Below are positions 23,754 to 32,305 of a stretch of 39,754 nucleotides of DNA, piece by piece. Location: the NCBI GenBank assembly GCA_031262405.1, contig JAISHS010000021.1, positions 1 through 39,754 of the forward strand, written 5' to 3'. The translations under genes and the position numbers were made by a program. Below the pieces are notes generated by a model. The model was not told the origin of the DNA. It saw nothing but the letters and a program-made list of their open reading frames with translations, and did no database searches. The stretch's first letter is position 1; each line of letters opens with the position of its first letter. This stretch comes from Oscillospiraceae bacterium. GTDB taxonomy: Bacteria; Bacillota; Clostridia; Oscillospirales; Oscillospiraceae.

Positions 23754-24712
23754 CCCTTATACTCCTTAAAAGGTCTGTAAGTAATTCCTTCCGGGGCAAT
23801 TATATTGACCGCTTTCGGGTGGATTTCTACGTTTACTTCTGATGTATAGAAGGCTTCGCCGTCGGCGCATATACGTATCGGCTCGTCTGACGTGACATAC
23901 ATTTTCTTAAACCTTACGTGTTCAAAATTATCGGGGTATTTATCAAAATTCCCGCTTGTAAAAGCACTTATCCTCATAATGCTCTTTAGAGCCGACATAT
24001 TCTTTATAAAAATTGCGTCAAGCCAACCATCATTCGGCATAGCATAAGGATTTGAAGCGTTTTTCCCGCCGTTTCCAAAACAGTTTCCAATGTTTATGTC
24101 GATATATTCGCCTGAGTAATCGACACCGTCAAGCGTTATTTGATAATGCTGCAAACGGAGCTTATTATTGAGAATAACAGCCACAGCACCGAGGATATAA
24201 AGCGCAGGGATGAGTTTGTGCAAAAATGGTATTCTTGAGAGCTTCTTCGCCATATTTTCGGTTACAAGAATAGACGAGCCTTCAAGTCCGATTGCGGCGT
24301 TAGTCATAGCGATATTCGCACCGCAATTGAAAACATCAGTCGGGACAGACGGGGACTCCGAAAGAAGCTTTATATCGCGAAAAAGCGGGACATGCTCGCA
24401 GCCGAAAGCACGCAAAAAGTCGTTCGCATTGCCGTAAGGAACGCTTGCAAGCTCAGTTTGCGGGTATCTTAATATGCCGTTCAGGCAGTCAAACAGTATG
24501 CCGTCGCCGCCCACAGCGTAAACGCGGACGCGCTCAGCCTGCTGCGACATTTCGCGAATATATGCGTGCACCTTTGAGACCGCATAGCGCGGATAGAGTG
24601 AAACTATGCTCTGCGCGTCGTCGCCGATTAGCTCCGCTACGCTTTGCATAAACGCGTTCATTTCCCGCTTGTCGGGAAAGGACTTCGGGTTAATTATAAA
24701 CAGATGTCTCAT
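23750..24712 (-). CDS. YegS/DagK-like lipid kinase
   Basis: A 320-residue protein of the diacylglycerol kinase catalytic superfamily, which phosphorylates diacylglycerol, sphingosine-type or related lipids with ATP at the membrane. It begins MRHLFIINPKS. The nucleotide loop is VGGDGILFDCLNG (GGDG at 68-71; the usual form is GGDGTxxEVxNG, so Ile replaces Thr and Asp-Cys replaces Glu-Val). The second motif, VPYGNANDFLRAFG (about 91-104), replaces the usual PxGTxNDF. The rest carries the beta-rich C-terminal domain (about 190-320). It overlaps the hybrid kinase genes on both sides by 4 bp (ATGA), so all three are translationally coupled. The actual lipid substrate is unknown. Confidence 0.88.
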   Translation of the reverse strand: MRHLFIINPKSFPDKREMNAFMQSVAELIGDDAQSIVSLYPRYAVSKVHAYIREMSQQAERVRVYAVGGDGILFDCLNGILRYPQTELASVPYGNANDFLRAFGCEHVPLFRDIKLLSESPSVPTDVFNCGANIAMTNAAIGLEGSSILVTENMAKKLSRIPFLHKLIPALYILGAVAVILNNKLRLQHYQITLDGVDYSGEYIDINIGNCFGNGGKNASNPYAMPNDGWLDAIFIKNMSALKSIMRISAFTSGNFDKYPDNFEHVRFKKMYVTSDEPIRICADGEAFYTSEVNVEIHPKAVNIIAPEGITYRPFKEYKG

Positions 24713-27700
24713 AATAGGTCTTTCAACTTTCCTTCAATTTCCGCCTGGGCTTTTTCAAATTCGGCGTGGAGCAAAAGCTCCTCGATATTTTCAAGCAGCG
24801 AAATAATATCGTCTGTGAGCTCATACGTTCTCATTTTTGCGATAGTTTTTTCGGCGCCGCTCTCGTCATATTCACCGCAGCAGCTCGCTGCAACTTCCAG
24901 TAATGCGCTTATTTCGTTCTCTGACGGCTTGGGTTTGCCGCTCGCCTCGCCCGGCGAGGCGGCGAAAGTATTATCAAGCAGGCTTGTCAGACCCTCAAGC
25001 AGCTCCGGCAGCTTTTTAGAAACTGCTACTTTGTCGTCTTCCTTCGCGGCAAGCTCAACTGCCTTCGCAATTTCCGAGACCTTGTATTCGCGAGCATTCG
25101 CCGCCGCCGCTTTCATACCGTGAGCGGTAATTGCAAGGCTTTTAAAATCGCCGCTTTCAAACTGCTCGGGTAGAGCTTTAACGGCATTTTTAACATCCTT
25201 AAGAAACACCTCGTAAAGTCTGGGATTAACCGTCTCCGTATCCTCGGCTCTAAGCTGCGGCGTTGCTTCTTCGGGGTGGCGGTCGCGTATAAATATTTGC
25301 AAAATGCGGGTGAGGTCGCGAATGTCGATAGGCTTCGATATGAAATCATCAAAGCCGCTCTCCTTGAAAACCGCTTCATTTCCTACAATAGCGTTTGCCG
25401 TAAGAGCCGTAATCGGTTTTGTGTAACCCAATTCACGAATTTTTTTAACGGTTTCAATGCCGTCCATTTCCGGCATCATGTGATCCATAAAAATAATGTC
25501 AAAGGTCTTTCCGGAATTTATAATATCTATCGCCTCAAAGCCGCTTGAAGCGGTGGTTACCTTAATTCCAAAGGGCTTAAGAAGCCCCTCGGCAACATAG
25601 AGGTTTGTCGCGACGTCATCGACCACAAGCACGCAGCCATAAGGCATATAGTCGCGGATATCTATTCGGCCCTTCTCGATTCTTTCAGACGCGCCGAATG
25701 TGAAGCTTCGCAGCTTCTCTCTTACCGAAAGAGGCACAGTCGCCGCGTCGGGCGAGGCCTCAAGCGGCAATGAAACAGTAAATGTGCTCCCCTCGCCGAA
25801 AACGCTTTTAACATCAATTTTGCCGCCCATAAGCTCTATGAGCTGGACTGTGATACTCATGCCAAGCCCCGTGCCCTCGGTCTTTCTGTTGGCGATTGTA
25901 TTAAAGCGGGAATACTCATCAAACAGTGTTTTAAGCTCCTCCTCGTGCATACCCTGCCCGGTGTCCGAAATGGTAAAGCGGATCGCAAAGCCTTTTTGCG
26001 TTTCCTCGCCTGAAACATCGAATTTGACGCTGCCCTTATTAGTATACTTAAACGCGTTGGACAAGATGTTATTCAGAATCTGCTTAATGCGCAGCTCGTC
26101 GCCTATAAGTTTTTCGGGGAGATTATCCGACAGCGACAATGAAAACTCAATCGGCTTTGAGCCAATCCTCACGATATTAAGCTGTACGGTATCATTTATA
26201 AGAGCCGGAAGCGAAAACTCGGTAGGGATAATCTCCAGCTTGCCGGTTTCGGCCTTCGATAGGTCTAAAATATCGTTGATTATCCCGAGCAGGCTTTTCC
26301 CGCTGTGGTGCATTTTATCAATTCCGTCTCTGACCTCGGTATCAAGCTCCGGCCGCGAGAGAAGTATCTCAGAAATGCCGATAACAGCGTTCATGGGCGT
26401 TCTGATTTCGTGAGACATAGTAGCAAGAAAACGTGATTTAGCCTTTGAAGCGTTAATTGCAAGCGCTGTTTGCTCCTCAAGGTCGCGGGTTCTGGATTGA
26501 ACCAGTCCCTCGAGCTTTTCATTTTGGTGAAGGACCTGATGCTTGGTCTCGGTAACTTCATTTTGAAGTGAAAACGAAACAGAAAGCACAAACGCAAACA
26601 GGCCGACAATTACAGAGTTCTGATCGGCGTCTAAAAAGGTTGAGCGTATCACGCCGAAAACCGCAGAAACAATTATGAAAAGAAGTCCGATAAAGGTATT
26701 GCCCATAACCGTCCGTAAAAGAACGGCAGTAAAGCCGCGTACTGTTAATTTGCCGTGAGCGTTCTCAAGGCGCGCCGCCTTTCTCAGCCATATGACAGCC
26801 GTTATCATGCCGTATAAAAGCGAAATTATCATGCACACTTCGGAAAGAAGAAGCAGATCAACCGAAAACTGAACCCCGCCGAATGGCATAGCAATTACGA
26901 TCATAATCTGAATCGCCGTAACTATGCGCATAAATACACCGATACGCTCCTTGGCAACGCCTTTTGTAAAAAGAACGGCAAAGATCGGCAGAAGAGTCAT
27001 TGTCCCGTATTCGAGAGCTTTTGAAATCTGCGAGTTGGTTATGAGGACGCTAATCCAGCTTGTATTTGTGAATATATAAACAGCTAGCAAAAACTGCACC
27101 ATCGCAAAATAAAGATACGACTTCTCCTTTGGATTGCCCAAATAAACAAGAAGATTATAAAAGCCCATAAACGCCGTTATGCCTGTGAAGAAAATCAGGA
27201 AAAAATCGGCGTTAGATTTTTCTATTGCGTCAAAGCTGTCTATGTAAAATTCAGAGTTGTAGTAAATGCCGGAGTCAAGCGTGTTCGGGTGTGCGGCAAC
27301 GTGAAAGGTGAGGGTGTTTTCTCCCTGCCTGAGACTGCTCTTATCAAAGGGTATAGAACAGGATGCGACGTTGCGGTGGTTATAGATATTGCCGTCCCCG
27401 TCAATGTACATCTCGCGCTTTATAAGATCATCGTTGAGAAAAATCTCCCAGTTATCAGCAATCGCTTCGATATAAAGCCCCGGCACAAGAGCGCTGCTCT
27501 CGATATAAGCCATATACTCCGGCGAAACGTTAAATATCATCTGATATGTATAATACTCTGCCGGACTAATGTCGGTCGGGGTAAACATCGGCTGCTTATA
27601 TTGAGACGCCAAGTCCATTCTGCCGATACACCACGTCGTTTCGGTTATATTCTGCCAAGCCTCGGCGTCGGTTTGAGCTCTTAGGGTTGTGACGGGTTTC

Positions 27701-27867
27701 ATCCCCTGGCTGAAATAGACCTGACACACTTCGGGGTCGGTAAGGTCTATCCGCATCGCGGTGCTGGAATCTATATTATCCGCCCATACAATACCGACAA
27801 GGAAGAAAACATATGTAAGGCAGATAATCGCCATTAGCTTTATGGTCGAGTGTCTGGAAGCATTCAA
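24709..27867 (-). CDS. Hybrid sensor histidine kinase (extracellular domain-7TM-HisKA-HATPase-REC-Hpt)
   Basis: A 1052-residue protein of 7TMR-DISM type. An N-terminal signal anchor precedes an extracellular beta domain (about 40-210, including IEAIADNWEIFLNDDLI, galactose-binding-like), and seven membrane segments follow (about 222-445). Then come a coiled coil, HisKA (FLATMSHEIRTPMNA, about 487), an ATPase (NILSNAFKYTN, ISDTGQGM, TEGTGLGMSI), a receiver with Asp near 793 (DIIFMDHMMPEMDG), and a C-terminal Hpt-like bundle with AITAHGMKAAAANA (about 915). The start is the rare TTG at 27867, supported by AAAAGGAG 8 nt upstream; the first in-frame ATG (27834) has no site. It overlaps the lipid kinase start by 4 bp and lies 38 bp after the HD-GYP regulator. 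Confidence 0.92.
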   Translation of the reverse strand: MNASRHSTIKLMAIICLTYVFFLVGIVWADNIDSSTAMRIDLTDPEVCQVYFSQGMKPVTTLRAQTDAEAWQNITETTWCIGRMDLASQYKQPMFTPTDISPAEYYTYQMIFNVSPEYMAYIESSALVPGLYIEAIADNWEIFLNDDLIKREMYIDGDGNIYNHRNVASCSIPFDKSSLRQGENTLTFHVAAHPNTLDSGIYYNSEFYIDSFDAIEKSNADFFLIFFTGITAFMGFYNLLVYLGNPKEKSYLYFAMVQFLLAVYIFTNTSWISVLITNSQISKALEYGTMTLLPIFAVLFTKGVAKERIGVFMRIVTAIQIMIVIAMPFGGVQFSVDLLLLSEVCMIISLLYGMITAVIWLRKAARLENAHGKLTVRGFTAVLLRTVMGNTFIGLLFIIVSAVFGVIRSTFLDADQNSVIVGLFAFVLSVSFSLQNEVTETKHQVLHQNEKLEGLVQSRTRDLEEQTALAINASKAKSRFLATMSHEIRTPMNAVIGISEILLSRPELDTEVRDGIDKMHHSGKSLLGIINDILDLSKAETGKLEIIPTEFSLPALINDTVQLNIVRIGSKPIEFSLSLSDNLPEKLIGDELRIKQILNNILSNAFKYTNKGSVKFDVSGEETQKGFAIRFTISDTGQGMHEEELKTLFDEYSRFNTIANRKTEGTGLGMSITVQLIELMGGKIDVKSVFGEGSTFTVSLPLEASPDAATVPLSVREKLRSFTFGASERIEKGRIDIRDYMPYGCVLVVDDVATNLYVAEGLLKPFGIKVTTASSGFEAIDIINSGKTFDIIFMDHMMPEMDGIETVKKIRELGYTKPITALTANAIVGNEAVFKESGFDDFISKPIDIRDLTRILQIFIRDRHPEEATPQLRAEDTETVNPRLYEVFLKDVKNAVKALPEQFESGDFKSLAITAHGMKAAAANAREYKVSEIAKAVELAAKEDDKVAVSKKLPELLEGLTSLLDNTFAASPGEASGKPKPSENEISALLEVAASCCGEYDESGAEKTIAKMRTYELTDDIISLLENIEELLLHAEFEKAQAEIEGKLKDLL

Positions 27868-27905
27868 GAGTCTTACTCCTTTTCTATAGCTTAGGGGTTT
27901 AAATC

Positions 27906-28940
27906 TTAGTTAACAACCATACTCTCAATCCAAAAATCGTCTGCAATATTCTTAAACGCATCAGTGAGCTTTGGGTCAAAATGAGTTCCGGACTCCGCAA
28001 GTATAATTTGGGTCGCCTTTTCATGAGTGAAAGCCTTTTTATATGGGCGTTCGGAAACAAGCGCATCATAGACGTCTGCAATCGCCATTATCCGCCCCTC
28101 AAGGGGAATATCCTCACCGGCAAGTCCGTGGGGATAACCGCTGCCGTCCCACTTTTCGTGGTGGTAACCGGCAAACATCTTCGCGTGATTAAGGAATCCG
28201 TCGTCTGAGGTTTTTCCGATAATCGTATCAATAATCCGCTCGCCCTCTGACGCATGGTTTTTGATTTGGTCAAATTCCTCGTCCGTGAGCTTCGCGGGTT
28301 TATTGAGAATAAGGTCGGTTATGGTTATTTTCCCCACATCGTGCAGCTGTGCGGAGGGGATAAGCAGATTCAAATCCCATTTTGAAATCTGCTCGGCATA
28401 TGTTCCTGTTCTGATAAGCTCGTCAATCAAGATTTTCAGATACTGCTGTGTGCGTTCAATATGTCCGCCGGTTACCTTGTCGCGGTTCTCAACGAGATCT
28501 GCGATAACAGAAATCATTGCATTCTGAATATTCCTCAGAGACTTTTGACTGTTTTTTATAACCTTGTCAGTTTCGATATGCGATTCAATCCGTTTGAGGA
28601 GAATGGGCGTTGAAAAGGGCTTGCTGATAAAATCAACGGCGCCCAGCTCAAAGCCGCGGAGCTCGGCGCTGCTGTCTGAAACGGCAGTTAGGAAGATAAC
28701 CGGAACATTTGAGAGAATAGGCGAAAGGTTCGGATCAGTTTTCATCTTCTCCATCGCGGTGAAGCCGTCCATTTCGGGCATCTCGACGTCAAGGAGAATA
28801 AGGTCGGGTCTTATCTTTTCAGCAAGCTTAAAGAGTCTTGCGGCGTTCGATATGGTAAACGTCCTATATGTACCGTCCAGCGCAGTTTTTGCTGCGACAA
28901 GGTTCGTGTCGTTATCATCAACTACAAAAATTGTTTTCAT
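27906..28940 (-). CDS. Response regulator with HD-GYP phosphodiesterase domain
   Basis: A 344-residue two-domain protein. The receiver (1-120) has the acidic pair Asp8-Asp9, acceptor Asp51 in LILLDVEMPEMDG, and Lys107 in SKPFS. A linker helix leads to an HD-GYP domain (about 140-335) with all expected metal and substrate motifs: LHDVGK (200-204), HHEKWDGSGYPHGL (260-273) and AIADVYDALVSERPYK. Such proteins hydrolyse cyclic di-GMP, or in some cases cGAMP. The ATG at 28940 follows AAGGGG. The frame is open to 28973 across the promoter, so that extension is rejected. It is the first gene after the promoter and the only separate response regulator in the operon, so it is the likely output of the two hybrid kinases. 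Confidence 0.94.
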   Translation of the reverse strand: MKTIFVVDDNDTNLVAAKTALDGTYRTFTISNAARLFKLAEKIRPDLILLDVEMPEMDGFTAMEKMKTDPNLSPILSNVPVIFLTAVSDSSAELRGFELGAVDFISKPFSTPILLKRIESHIETDKVIKNSQKSLRNIQNAMISVIADLVENRDKVTGGHIERTQQYLKILIDELIRTGTYAEQISKWDLNLLIPSAQLHDVGKITITDLILNKPAKLTDEEFDQIKNHASEGERIIDTIIGKTSDDGFLNHAKMFAGYHHEKWDGSGYPHGLAGEDIPLEGRIMAIADVYDALVSERPYKKAFTHEKATQIILAESGTHFDPKLTDAFKNIADDFWIESMVVN

Positions 28941-28971
28941 TGCACTTACCCCTTTCGAAAACATTTGGTTC

Positions 28972-29000
28972 ATTATAGCACATCAAGCGGCAAGTGTCGA
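28972..29000 (-). promoter_or_regulatory. Promoter of the HD-GYP/lipid-kinase operon
   Basis: On the minus strand TCGACA (29000-28995), a 17-bp spacer and a perfect TATAAT (28977-28972). Transcription would start about 25 nt upstream of the regulator's ATG. The rest of the 245-bp gap (28941-29185) shows nothing coding. Confidence 0.78.
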
Positions 29001-29185
29001 AAACTTAACAAAAAAGTAAGTAACGCTGCTGCTCCGTGACAAAATATCGGCTAACACAGCCTCTTCAAGGTCTTAACCAATAGTCTACACCCTTTGCAAG
29101 CAAAACGCAAGAGCGCTCGACGCCTTCTCGGAGATATTGTAACTTACAAGATAAATTTCCGCGCAAAAGTTGATTTTTAAACAGC

Positions 29186-30526
29186 TCAGAGCTCAACCGT
29201 AGCCGTGATTCGCCATACTCCGGCGGGAGAATCCGTTACAATGCTGATATCTCCGCCATGGCGCTTGCAAATCTCCATGACCGAAGTTAGCCCAACCCCA
29301 TCGCGCGAGGCTGCCGCGCCCTTGCTGGACATATAGACCCCCTCTCGCTTGGAGTAGTGCCCATCGAAGGAGTTTTCCACGCGCACAACTAAAAAACCGC
29401 CGCGTACTGCGGCGCGTGCACAGATGAATTTTTCCCCTGAGGTCTGCCGTCGGCAGGCCTCAAGCGCGTTTTCAAGAAGATTTCCGATAAGCACGCACAG
29501 GGTAGAATCTGTGATAAGGTCTGATTTTACGGGTACGTCGAATTCAAGAACCGACCGCAGACCCATCGCCTCCATCTGCGAGCCATAGTAGGCGACGACG
29601 GCGGACACAGAAAAGTTGTCGCAGTATTTTCGGTTTGTTACGCGGGCTATTTCGCTTGATACCTCGTGGATATAACTAATTGATTTGTCCGTCCGGCCCT
29701 CGGAAAGGAAAACCTCGATCGCGGCCAAATGATGGCGCAAATCGTGGCGCAGGCGAATCGCGTCCTTGAGGCTGTCCGCTAAGTATTCATACTGTTTTTC
29801 CTGAGCTTCAAGGCGCGTTTCAGCCATGCGGGAGTTGGCTTCCAGCAGGATGCGGGATTCCTCCCGTCGGGATGAATCGGCCAGTGCGCTGCACACGGTG
29901 ACTATGGCTATCAGCATCACGAGCCGAACAACGATAACTACGGCGCTCTTAAACGGATCTCCTGAAACGATGCTGTTAGTGAGAATTGACAGCAACACAA
30001 AAGCGCCCGGAATCAGCCAGATTTTTTTCCACATAAGACCGATCTGCGGGCGAGTCAGGCCGGTTTTGGAAAGGCTGGAGAGGATGATCGGCACAGTCAA
30101 GGCATAGACGCCCAGTTGGATAAGCGTGGTCACGAGCATTGGACAGCGCATGGAGAGGGCGGCGCCAAAATTAGTCTCGATATAGTTGCCCGCGCCCATC
30201 GCGATAACGGCGATGTTTCCGGCAACGCAGAATAAAAAGAGGTTCTGCCAGAAAAGCCCCGGCGCGAGCAGAAACGGAAGATAGCATAGTATTAACACCG
30301 TTGCCGCCATCTCAAGGGTGTGAACCGCCAGATAGGAGTCAGGTAAAATGGGGCGTGCCGCGGCATAAGTCAGACAAAGCGCGATCATTATGGCAAGGTA
30401 TATCCTGAGCGTGGTTTTCGCTCCGAATCGCAGACGCGAGCGAACAGGCCAATAACGCGCGAAGGAGTTGGCAGACACTGTTATAATTATGTGCGCCATA
30501 GCCACGGGAAGAGTAGGTTCGCCCAT
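29186..30526 (-). CDS. AgrC-like GHKL sensor histidine kinase
   Basis: A 446-residue kinase. The first 210 residues hold about six membrane segments. A coiled coil follows (about 215-255), then the phosphoacceptor motif RHDLRHH (about residue 258, as in the SpoOB/AgrC class). The GHKL ATPase has LIGNLLENALEAC (about 345), VRVENSFDG and DGVGLTSVMEICKRHGG. This is the class used for peptide sensing by AgrC, ComD and FsrC. The ATG at 30526 overlaps the LytTR stop (TGATG). Despite the Agr-like pair, no AgrB protease or small AgrD-like peptide gene is seen nearby, so the ligand is unknown. Confidence 0.92.
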   Translation of the reverse strand: MGEPTLPVAMAHIIITVSANSFARYWPVRSRLRFGAKTTLRIYLAIMIALCLTYAAARPILPDSYLAVHTLEMAATVLILCYLPFLLAPGLFWQNLFLFCVAGNIAVIAMGAGNYIETNFGAALSMRCPMLVTTLIQLGVYALTVPIILSSLSKTGLTRPQIGLMWKKIWLIPGAFVLLSILTNSIVSGDPFKSAVVIVVRLVMLIAIVTVCSALADSSRREESRILLEANSRMAETRLEAQEKQYEYLADSLKDAIRLRHDLRHHLAAIEVFLSEGRTDKSISYIHEVSSEIARVTNRKYCDNFSVSAVVAYYGSQMEAMGLRSVLEFDVPVKSDLITDSTLCVLIGNLLENALEACRRQTSGEKFICARAAVRGGFLVVRVENSFDGHYSKREGVYMSSKGAAASRDGVGLTSVMEICKRHGGDISIVTDSPAGVWRITATVEL

Positions 30527-31236
30527 CACTCCACCCCGTTTTCCAAAAGCCAATTGCGATAGGCTCGGCTGTGGCGCAAAAAATCGCGCTGACGAATATA
30601 GGCTATCCTTCCGTCGGGCATCTCGAAGTCAGTGCCTACGCCGCGAACGTGGCGAAAATTTACTATAAAGCTTCGGTGACAGCGCAGAAAGGGGGGCGAG
30701 GGCAGCGCTTCTTCCAGCTCGTCAAGCGTTACGCTTCTGCCCAAGCAAATATGGCCGGTGAGAGTATAAATCGAAACATCGTGGCGGTTTTGCTCGACGA
30801 AGGTTATGTCGTCAACATACAAATCATTCGACTTGCCGAGCGGCAAAACAAGACGTTTGCGCGACTTTACAAGCGCTGCGGCAAGCTCCAGCGTATCAAC
30901 AATCGCATCATGCTTAAGGGGCTTGACAAGATATTTTAAAGCGCCAAGGCTATAGCTTTCATATGTGTGTTCCACGCTGGAGGTGACAAAGGCAAGCAAA
31001 GCGGAGGGGTCCAGACCTCTTAGGCGGCGAGCCGTCTCAATCCCGTCGAGTCCGTCCATGTAAATATCCAGAAAGACAGCCTGATAAACGCCCGGTCGAA
31101 AACTATCTAGGAGAGCCGAACCGGACCCAAACGCGTCGACCGAACAATCCAGACCGGAGTGCAAAATAAGACCGCTCAGCAAGGCTAAATCGTCAGCCGA
31201 GTCCTCGCATATGGCTATGTTCAGCTTCGTTGTCAA
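30526..31236 (-). CDS. LytTR-type response regulator (AgrA-like)
   Basis: A 236-residue regulator. The receiver (about 1-120) starts LTTKLNIAICEDSADD and has the acceptor Asp near residue 57 in VFLDIYMDGLDG, with LVKPL closing the domain. The LytTR DNA-binding domain (about 140-230) has DITFVEQNRHDVSIYTLTG, FLRCHRSFIVN and RDFLRHSRAY. The start is TTG 31236, because GGGAGGG precedes it by 7 nt and a promoter lies at 31274-31302. A longer frame to 31308 would begin upstream of that promoter and is rejected. It is translationally coupled to its kinase. Confidence 0.92.
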   Translation of the reverse strand: MTTKLNIAICEDSADDLALLSGLILHSGLDCSVDAFGSGSALLDSFRPGVYQAVFLDIYMDGLDGIETARRLRGLDPSALLAFVTSSVEHTYESYSLGALKYLVKPLKHDAIVDTLELAAALVKSRKRLVLPLGKSNDLYVDDITFVEQNRHDVSIYTLTGHICLGRSVTLDELEEALPSPPFLRCHRSFIVNFRHVRGVGTDFEMPDGRIAYIRQRDFLRHSRAYRNWLLENGVE

Positions 31237-31273
31237 GCTAAATCCCTCCCTCTTACGGTGTTTGCTATTGTTT

Positions 31274-31302
31274 AGTTTACAACAGTAACAAATCTGTGTC
31301 AA
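31274..31302 (-). promoter_or_regulatory. Promoter of the LytTR/AgrC-like operon
   Basis: On the minus strand a consensus TTGACA (31302-31297), a 17-bp spacer and TAAACT (31279-31274). The leader is about 30 nt, consistent with the TTG start at 31236. Confidence 0.8.
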
Positions 31303-31331
31303 TAGCACAATCGTGCCTTGTTGTCAATAGC
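31297..31331. promoter_or_regulatory. 10-bp direct repeat at the LytTR promoter
   Basis: TGTCAATAGC occurs exactly at 31297-31306 and 31322-31331, and each copy is followed by GTGCC a few bases on. One copy covers the -35 box. LytTR regulators bind paired short direct repeats, though usually about 21-22 bp apart (here 25). A candidate autoregulatory site that could also act on the divergent gene. Confidence 0.5.
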
Positions 31332-31363
31332 CAGTTGTGCCAATTTTACGGCAAAGTTGAGCG

Positions 31364-31393
31364 TTTACACGGAATTTAGCTGTAATTTATAAT
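31364..31393 (+). promoter_or_regulatory. Promoter of the three-TM membrane protein gene
   Basis: TTTACA (31364-31369), an 18-bp spacer and TATAAT (31388-31393). The leader to the ATG at 31467 is about 65 nt. Confidence 0.65.
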
Positions 31394-31466
31394 ATTGCAG
31401 AGAGGGTATATGGCGGATATTTGGTCTGGTGTACCCCAATGCAAATTCTTAGCGGGAGGACTAGGT

Positions 31467-32171
31467 ATGGAAGGAAAAAAGAAGTTTTTGACCGACGACA
31501 GGCTGGAACTAATCGTAGTTATAATGCTCGGCTTAACGGCGCTGCTCACCGCGTGGGCAAGTTGGATTGGCGCTTTGCACGGCGGCAATCAGGCAACCAA
31601 CTATGCACGCAGCAATAACCTCGCTTCCGAAGCAAACTCCGAATACAATGTTGCGATTCAAGCCATATCAAGCGATATGATGATCTATAACGAGATCAAC
31701 AGTTTGCAGCTTGACATGATGTGGCTGAAGGCCTATGGCGGCGACGAAAGCGAGATCGACCGGCTTCAAGAAAAGCAGGATGAGCTGTTTGCCGGAAACG
31801 TCGACGAGCACTTTGCAGCTGCCATCGACTGGGCTTGGGCTCATTACGACGAGACCGGCGAGATCGTATCCCCCTTCAGTATGGAAGGGTTTACAGACTC
31901 ATATTTCACTACATATCATGAGCTTATCGCCGAGTCCGAGGCAACTCTGGCTCAGGGGCAAGCTGACAACAAAAACGACGACACGTTTGGTCTGGTCACG
32001 GTCATCTATTCGGTAGTGCTGTTTCTCTATGGCATAGTATCCAGCTTCGGAAATATGCGCAACAAACAACTCGTGTGCATTATAGCAGGCGTTGCCTTCC
32101 TTGTGGCAACTGTCCTCATGATGACCCTTCCTTTGCCGGACGGCTTTAGTATTAGCTCATTTTTCGGCTAA
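31467..32171 (+). CDS. Three-TM membrane protein of unknown function
   Basis: A 234-residue protein. One membrane segment near residues 14-36 (LIVVIMLGLTALLTAWASWI) is followed by a soluble helical region (about 38-170), rich in Asn, Glu and aromatic residues and containing IYNEINSLQLDMMWLKAYGG. Two C-terminal membrane segments follow (about 175-195 and 203-221). The arrangement resembles DUF4337-like proteins, but I do not recognise a firm family. ATG 31467 is chosen, with GGGAGGAC in front; the frame extends to 31395, which is too close to the -10 box. It stands alone on the plus strand, divergent from the LytTR operon and possibly coregulated with it. Confidence 0.72.
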   Translation: MEGKKKFLTDDRLELIVVIMLGLTALLTAWASWIGALHGGNQATNYARSNNLASEANSEYNVAIQAISSDMMIYNEINSLQLDMMWLKAYGGDESEIDRLQEKQDELFAGNVDEHFAAAIDWAWAHYDETGEIVSPFSMEGFTDSYFTTYHELIAESEATLAQGQADNKNDDTFGLVTVIYSVVLFLYGIVSSFGNMRNKQLVCIIAGVAFLVATVLMMTLPLPDGFSISSFFG

Positions 32172-32213
32172 CGCTCATATACTTTAGCACCGTTAGGTTA
32201 CCAAATAATCTAA

Positions 32214-32264
32214 GGCTTGTTGACACTGACAGAGAGGGGCATTTAGCGGCAGTATCAACAAGCC
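32214..32264 (+). promoter_or_regulatory. Long stem-loop upstream of the AIM24-like gene
   Basis: GGCTTGTTGACACTG (32214-32228) pairs with CAGTATCAACAAGCC (32250-32264), 14 of 15 bp, around a 21-nt loop. No T-tract follows, so it fits a leader structure or an operator better than a terminator. It lies 41 bp before the next start codon. Confidence 0.6.
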
Positions 32265-32305
32265 CTGATATAAAAGGCTGAAAAGCTTAAATTAGGAGGA
32301 TAAAA

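Noticed and set aside
28941-29185. Small AgrD-like peptide gene next to the AgrC-like kinase
   Set aside because: No start with a ribosome site followed by an amphipathic leader and a Cys-containing core was found on either strand.
31237-31308. N-terminal extension of the LytTR regulator
   Set aside because: The extension overlaps the -10 and -35 boxes of its own promoter, and a strong ribosome site fits the TTG at 31236.
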